A program made the translations under genes and the position numbers. This document shows, one piece after another, positions 57,695-64,000 of a stretch of DNA of 64,000 nucleotides; the stretch's first letter is position 1, and each line of letters begins with the position of its first letter. This DNA comes from Rhizophlyctis rosea (lineage: Eukaryota; Chytridiomycota; Chytridiomycetes; Rhizophlyctidales; Rhizophlyctidaceae), in assembly GCA_027596075.1 (NCBI GenBank), contig JADGJC010000192.1:7638-71637 (forward strand), given 5' to 3'. Under the pieces are notes generated by a model. That model saw nothing but the letters and a program-made list of their open reading frames with translations. It had not been told where the DNA came from and did no database searches.

Positions 57695-60130
57695 GCGGTG
57701 GGGATGTGGAGAGGAGGAAAGGGATGTTGGCGGCTGCGGGGACGAGAGTTGCCCAGAAGGGCATGGCGGGCTCGGGTTTCGTGGCTAATTTCGCGGTGGG
57801 GGGGATGATGACACCTTGGGTTTGGCGGGCGCGGGTAGGGATAGGGAGGCTGGTGTGGATTTTGGTGAAGGGCCTTCCGGGGACGGGATGGGTGGAGTTA
57901 ATCCCCCCACCTGTCATGAGAGGGATGCGGCTTGGGACAGGGATGCGGGATCGGTGGGCGTGGAGGCTATCTGGGATAGGCTTGTGGAGGGTGGGGACGA
58001 GAGTTCGGATTTCGGTGACGAGGGCCTTGGTGGTTGTGGTGGACGTTTCCGTTGCAGTGGAAGGGGTGGTTGGTGGGGATGCGGAGGGAACGGTAGAAGT
58101 CCCGGTGGCACTCTCTCTTTTTGTTATCGTCGGTGCGGGGGAGGAGGTGAACGTATGCGGTGGGGTGCGTGGGTGGGCGGTAGCCGCTAGGGCTCGGAGC
58201 ACGTACCATGCATCTTCAAGAGATGCAGCGGGGTAGTTGGGGTGGGGTTGTGGTCGTGGTGGGATGCTGCGAGGGCTGGGGAGGAAGGTCGGGTGGGGTT
58301 GTGGGAGGGGCGGTGGGGTGTGCCGGCGGCTTGGAGGAAGTGATGAGGATGGAGATGGGGACGGCAATATGGTGCTTGTGGTGGTCGTAGTGCTGTTGTT
58401 GCGAGTGAGTGAAGGTGGCTCGTTGCCGACGGGCGGTGATGATACGGGTTGAGGGGCGGCGGCGGTCGCGAGGGCTTTCAGCAGGGCGTAGGGTTCGTTG
58501 AAGTCGGCGTTGCAGGCGCTTACGACTTGTGCGACAGCGTTATTGGGCGGGTTGGTTGTGGGGTTGAAGGGATGGAGCTTCACGCCGGCGGCGGCTTTCG
58601 GTCGGAATTCCGGGACCGAGTTGGTGGGCGTGGTGTTGAGGGGTGCAGTGGATGTGATGGTGGCGTCGGTGGGGCATGGGATCGTGGTTGTGGTGGGTGA
58701 AGGGAGGCGTTGTGGGTTGTTCTCATGCCCCATTCCGCTTTTAGTTCCCGCAACATAGGCGCGGTGGATGGAGTAGAGGAAGGAGGTGAGACGGGCGAAA
58801 AGAGATTGGTTGCTAGTTGATGGATCGTGGGTGGGGTTCTGCGGGGTGGGTGTGAGGAGTGGGGAGGTGGTGTGGGTGGTTGTAATTTTCGAAGAGGCGA
58901 TGATGGCTTCTTCCGCGGCGGGGGCGACGGATTTGATGAGTACTGTCTTCTCCTCGGTTTCAATAAGCGGTATTGCAATCGCCGGCTGATTCGCCGGCTT
59001 CGTCACCTCCCCTACCTCCCCACCAACCATCGCCGGCAAATTGTTCGCCTTCGGCGGCGTTCGCCCTCCAACCTCAACCCACCTCTTCTCCCCCTTCCTC
59101 GAAATAATCAACCTCGACTCCCTACGCTCAACCCCAACAACCCCCTTCCTTTCCCTCTCTCCCTCCTCAAACGTAAAGACCGTGACATCCCCAATACCCC
59201 CAACCGTCCACCCCCTCCTGCTCAACCTCGCTGTCCGCCCCGCCGTCCCCCGCATTACCCCCCCCCCCCCCACCCCACACAGCCCCCACGACCCAAACCA
59301 AAACGGAAACAAAAAAAAAAANNNNNNNNNNTTCCCCCTCTTACCCCCCACCGCCCCAACACCACTCTCCACCCTCTCCCCATCCAAAATCGTAACAAGA
59401 ACAACATTCTTCTTAACTCTCTTAACACTAACCCGAACCCCCACACCCCCAACCCCCTTCTCTTTTTGTGTTTTTGTGTTTTTTTCGGCGCCTTTTTTTG
59501 TGGTTTTCTGTTTTTTGTTCTCCCCACCTCAGATGCATACATTCCCCAACCACCACCCACACCACCGCCCACCACAGCGGCGCCACCACCGCATCCATCC
59601 GCTTCGCCAAAGTTCGCGAAGTCAGTCGTAGGAGTCACCTGGCGGATGGGTTTGGTGGTGGTGCGCCTGGTGGTGATGGGTGGGTGGGGTTTCGCCGACG
59701 TTGCGGTAGCCTTGAAGGATGTGATGGGAGCGTTGGAGTGGATGGCGGTGCTGCCAGGGCCGCCAATTTCTTCGAGGAAGAGGAGGGATTCGACGATGAT
59801 GGGGTGGGAGGAGAGGTTAAGTACGCGGCGTATGGTGAGGCGTTGGTGGGATGTCGGGCGGGTGGAGGGAGGGAGGGTTGGCGGACCGGTCTTTTCGAAG
59901 ACCGGTATGATACACGATGCCCCCCGGCCTTGCGGCCCGGGCTTGAAGGAGTTGGAGGGAGGGGTATGCGAAGTGTGGATGTGGTCGGCTTCGGCGACGA
60001 ACCCGAGGGTTTCGAGTATGCTGATGCTGTTGCAGGTGGGGATGTTGATGGTGTTGTAGGAGGAGGGGGGAGGAAGGCGGGCGAGGCCGCGGCGAATGAT
60101 GGAGGTGATGAAGGGAGTTGGGGAAGACAT
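57564..60130 (-). CDS. Pro/Thr-rich unknown protein, model broken by assembly gap; N-terminus faintly uS8m-like
   Basis: The minus-strand coding signal runs from ATG at 60,130 to a stop at 57,564, but two frames are needed. The first frame (60,130 to about 59,523) includes IIRRGLARLPPPSS and NSISILETLGFVAEAD, which faintly resembles the N-terminus of mitochondrial ribosomal protein uS8. A possible intron (donor GAG|GTGGGG, acceptor AAAGAG ending near 59,462) would join it to a frame reading VSVKRVKKNVVLVTILDGER. That frame then meets the 10-N gap at 59,322-59,331. Beyond the gap a long Pro/Thr/Ser-rich region contains two copies of a segment of about 30 residues (FWATLVPAAANIPFLLST and FWADLISAASHMPSLLST) and two xxLxALAATA-type pieces. 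It may be two genes fused by the gap. The 3' end overlaps the calpain-like gene convergently. Confidence 0.45.
59322..59331. other. Assembly gap (10 N)
   Basis: Ten undetermined bases right after an A homopolymer, close to a run of C (59,261-59,272). The true length is unknown, so reading frames across it are unreliable. Confidence 0.99.
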
Positions 60131-60199
60131 TTGTTTTTTTTTTGGTGGATTTTTTCGTTTTGTGTATATTTTTTTGGATTTTTATATGTGTTCTTTTGA

Positions 60200-63100
60200 A
60201 GACTATGCGAACGTTACAGCTATTTAGACTTTGGAGCAAGCGTTGAGACACTACTCTGTCTAGGAGGAATGCGAGGGTTGTTAAGAGGTGTTTGTGTTGA
60301 GGGTGGTGATGGAGTTGAAGGAAGAGCGAGGACGGTGAAGGTCGAATTCATCCCTTTTGATGAAGTCCATTCCCACCAATTCCCCATTTCTTCTTCACAT
60401 CCCCAAACGCCATCCTGACGGATCATGAATGGGCAATCTTACAAAAAACCTCACTTCCCAACCTTATGTCAGACCCCAACACCGCACATCGCATATGTAA
60501 ACACCAAGGGTCTCGCACATCTGTCAGATTTGGATCCACTGGATTTTGGACGAATTTGCATTCATGTGTGCATGTTATTTTACTCCCAGCGTCATCATGT
60601 CGTGGTTCGTGGGTCAATCAATGATGATGCACAGAGGCATTTGCCCGAGCGGGGCCAAGGGGTATGATGGTACGTATTTGACAGGTAAATCAACTGTGAT
60701 GACATGATCCAATACTCGGCGATGTACAAGGGTCTTGTCTTGGCACGGATTGCCATTGTATGATGTTTCGGTGGAGGCGGATTTGTGGTGCTGTCGGCTG
60801 CTTACATAATTCGACATGGCTGTTCCGTATGTGGCTTACACCGCCTCCAGCGCGTTAGGGTTCTGTGTATTTTCGTCAGATCGTTTCCAAATCAAGTTTC
60901 AGATCCTTATGCTAAAACGAGCACACCGCATGGTTACAAATCAAGATTTGTAACAGATGCAAAAGCATTCAGTGTGCTCTATATGCTTGCCAGTTGGGAT
61001 GGATATCTCTGGTTCCTTTTTGTTTGTTATTGACGGACTTCCAGCAATACTTCACTACAGAGCCCAAACTGTTCTCTATCAACAAAAAATAAGTGAGATA
61101 AAGCACGGTCGAAAAGCATGGCCACAACCATGTCAATTGCAGGGCATTGCTAAGTCGATTGAAGAAACCGCCTTTTCCAAGGTTGAAGTCTCAGCCTGCC
61201 GTAGTGAGCGTTGGGTAAAGTCCCAATCATCCAACTGACATATCGACTTGATGGCCCGCAGTTGAACCGGCCCGGATTACAAAAAATATTGATGGGTCAA
61301 AGAATCGAAGATGACACATCAGTGACGAGCAGACTGTTCACCACCTCTTGCTTCTAAGTATTCCACTCGCGTTTGTTGTGGGCAGTTGCTTGAGTTTGGT
61401 AAATCTTGCGGAACGGCTAATGCTCATAGTTCATTGGGAATGATGCAAACGCACAATCTAATACGTGCAAGGCATTTCCTTCAAGCTGAGATGAATGCCC
61501 TGGTGTGATCAACCTCGACAATTGAAGCGAACGTCACCAATATACATCAGATGACACTGCTGAGGCATTGGAGGGGCTGATCTCCATGCCGTATTGCTGC
61601 CCGCGGAAGGATAGTTGTGATAATATGTGAGTGAGAATGCGGAAGAACAAGGTGTCCTATCATGCAATGTACGAAATGTCCAGCGCAGGATGGAACACAT
61701 GGCAAGCGGCTGTGTAATGGATGCAAGGGGACGATGGGTCGTTCGAACAGAACCCATCTGAGAGTAGTTGTTTCTGACACGAATTTGAAATCCGTCTTGA
61801 GAGTTCGCTTACCACATTCTCTGACTGAATGTGTCTGTAGATTCCATTCTATACTCAACAGCTGTCTCATTAAAAGCGTTCACGATTTTGGCTCAATTGG
61901 CGCCAGCTTGCTCTTCCCATGATCAAGAAGAAAGTGCAGCAAAAACGTGAACGAAAACTTGAACCATGACCGAAGCGTCTTATGATGTCAATGTGGAGTT
62001 GAAAGTTGATATTTTCGACATGCTGGACGCGCAGGAAACATGCCGACAGAGGCTTGTTGGGACAACCGAAGTAAAAAAAAAGAGATGGCGAGGCTGTATT
62101 ACCAGTATCTCAATACATACTTCCCGTTGTATACGATGCCCTGCCCACATATCAGACGGAATACAATCTAAGGAAATCGACTGGCCCAATATCCAAGCAC
62201 ACCATCAACTGTGGTGTCTTTAGGTGATATGTGGTCTTCAGGTGATATTCCGATGTTACTCTAGGTGTTCAAATCAATTACGGTGCGACCAGTGTAAAGG
62301 AACCCTCGCAAAGTTAGAGATCCCAGGTCGTTGTTCATGCATATTCACTCCGCCTCACTCCAAACGTGGTCAAGCACGAAGCAGCCGTCATGTTTGTACA
62401 GTTTTCTATTTTTTGCATGCTGCGAATCCGCATTGGACAAAAGAGAATATCGCTGTTTATATCGTTGAAAGAGGTTCCCGCTGACAGGAGCGATGACGTC
62501 TTGACGGATAGATGCCACTCATTTGCAAATGCGAACATGACAAAAATTGAACGGACAACCTCCAACTCCAAGTGGTGGCAAAAGAAGATCCCTTGGCATC
62601 ATACGCGTATCAAGGTTTGCTGGGTCTCGGCAAAACTCAACACACCGACTATACCGAAGGAGGTTTTCGAGACCCGCAATTATGAATCTGATTTTTGAAA
62701 TGCAAAGCTCAAATGCGATTCCGTCACCGCCTGGAGTCGTGGGAAATCGTAGGAAACTACGCAACATACAAACTGGACCAACGATGTCAAAATTAGATGT
62801 GAAAGATCGGGTAGGTCACTATCATCAGCTGAATGCAATTTGAATGTCGTTGAAGCTCGTTGCTGCGTCCAGCAATGCATGGTCAACCCAGATCCATTCC
62901 CGCCCTCATCCAGATTGGAGGTGGTGCAAGCCACACACGGCACAGCCATACGCATTACCCAATCAAACGACACCGCCACCATGACGCTCTCTGCTTCACA
63001 TCCCGTGTGACAAATGCCAATATAACACACAGCATGGACGACATCCTTTCGTTGACAATGATAACTCATCTGCAATCTTGAACATATCAAGCCTAAAAGC

Positions 63101-64000
63101 GGCAACAGTGCTGCCAAAATCATCATCGAAAAAAGAGAATTTCCCGGTATCGCGTATCAATTGTCCAATTGGGTCATCAGAAATACCCAGTCGACCGAGT
63201 GGTACAAGGAAATGGCTTCCGATGAGAGAATTTCGTTTGCGATAATCATATTTGAGATGCTATGCCTAGATGTCATCACCATACAAGTCCATTCCGTCCC
63301 TTGAATCATAGATCCCGTGAAGGAAGTGCGCCAAGAAAAAGGCATGCCATAGTATGTGTTCACCAACGAACATCATGTTGGTTTCTTGGTGACTGATCGG
63401 ATATACAAAACATACAAACCCAACTGTCATTCAGTCGTTGGTTTATCTCATTCTTTCTGTCACCTGTGCATCCATTCATTCACCAGTGATTGCATTTGCG
63501 ACCGTGACAGTTCTCATCGATGCTTTGGGAGAATTCCTAGCCGATCCTAGAAGTACGGGAACGATCAAAACTAGCTACAAATTCCCACGGACAAGATCTT
63601 ACCTTCCATCGCTCAATCCGTTGAGGGGGCTGAGAGTGAATCCTTCTTGTATGCTGGTTGATTGCTCCGAATACAAACCCCAATTTCACGTGCCGTACTG
63701 CCAGCTGAATCGTGAGAAAAATGCGAGGTAGCGTTTGTACAGATACTTTTGTTGTATGTTTAATCATGAAATGTGGGACAATGTATCAGCTACTCAAGGT
63801 ATTACATGATTAACGGCTCGAGTCCATTTTTGGCTTCATTACGGAGTTGTCTGCAGGCACAAGGAAGACCTTCAGCAAGTGTGAAGGCATATTTTGATCA
63901 AGCCCGCCATGAGTTACAATGTTTTGGCACACAAGCGTTCAACCCGCGGCGAATCCTTGCAGCGTTGTTGTTATGATACCTGGCTTCATTTTTGGGTGTC
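60200..64000. other. Gene-poor stretch to the window end
   Basis: Only frames of about 110 codons or fewer apart from one of 148 codons at 62,680-63,126 (minus). None has a recognisable motif, and I saw no RNA gene or repeat with a partner elsewhere in the window. Confidence 0.45.

Noticed and set aside
57247..58236. Plus-strand 329-codon Gly/Val/Trp-rich frame
   Set aside because: Reverse-complement reading of the Pro/Thr-rich minus-strand sequence; low-complexity composition only.
1..64000. CRISPR arrays, bacterial operons, prophage or insertion-sequence ends
   Set aside because: No regularly spaced identical repeats with unique spacers, no Shine-Dalgarno-led gene strings, and no terminal inverted repeats were found at the borders of the insert or of the repeats.

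Overview
This window is nuclear DNA from a fungus. A Zn2Cys6 transcription factor with the fungal-specific middle domain, many short (about 60-100 nt) introns with GTRAGT-type donors, a eukaryotic tRNA-Val(AAC), and eukaryotic families (RCHY1-type E3 ligase, calpain-like protein, glyoxal-oxidase-like protein, J-protein) all point that way. The gene mix would suit an early-diverging (chytrid-like) fungus, but the sequence alone does not prove the lineage. One 10-N assembly gap lies at 59,322-59,331.

Layout. Dense, GC-rich gene islands alternate with long stretches where I see no gene. Island 1 (1-3.5 kb) is a six-exon Zn2Cys6 regulator, cut by the window edge. A desert follows (3.6-11.4 kb). 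At 11.4-12.3 kb is a DPPF-motif methyltransferase of the Efm5/EEF1AKMT1 family. At 15.3-16.9 kb is an archaemetzincin. At 19.1-21.2 kb is a five-exon CHY/CTCHY/RING E3 ligase, and at 22.6-23.3 kb a small C2-domain protein whose intron carries an array of alternating hairpins.

The 25-36.6 kb interval is the most unusual part. A degenerate repeat occurs as one continuous copy (A, about 25.2-26.9 kb). It also occurs as two half copies (B, 27.75-28.87 kb, and C, 36.01-36.58 kb) that meet at the same internal point of A. The 7.1 kb between B and C therefore looks like an insert in a repeat copy, with A as the empty site. The insert carries an intronless open frame fusing an SbcD/Mre11-type nuclease to an SbcC/Rad50-type ATPase, an unknown two- or three-exon gene, weak small genes, and a CinA-type amidase at its far edge.

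Island 3 (40.6-45.3 kb) holds a small putative surface protein and a seven-exon membrane-anchored glyoxal/galactose-oxidase-like protein in which the cofactor tyrosine appears to be Glu. An isolated tRNA-Val follows. Island 4 (52.1-60.1 kb) holds a J-domain protein whose model needs a GC-AG intron, a nine-exon calpain-like protein lacking the Cys/His/Asn triad, and a convergent Pro/Thr-rich gene interrupted by the assembly gap. The rest (60.2-64 kb) shows no convincing gene.

The genes do not form one pathway and there is no operon logic. The only functional link is within the 28.9-36.0 kb insert, where a bacterial/phage-like DNA-end nuclease-ATPase fusion and a bacterial-type amidase sit between split repeat halves. 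Exon models were derived by hand from splice signals, reading phase and family conservation.
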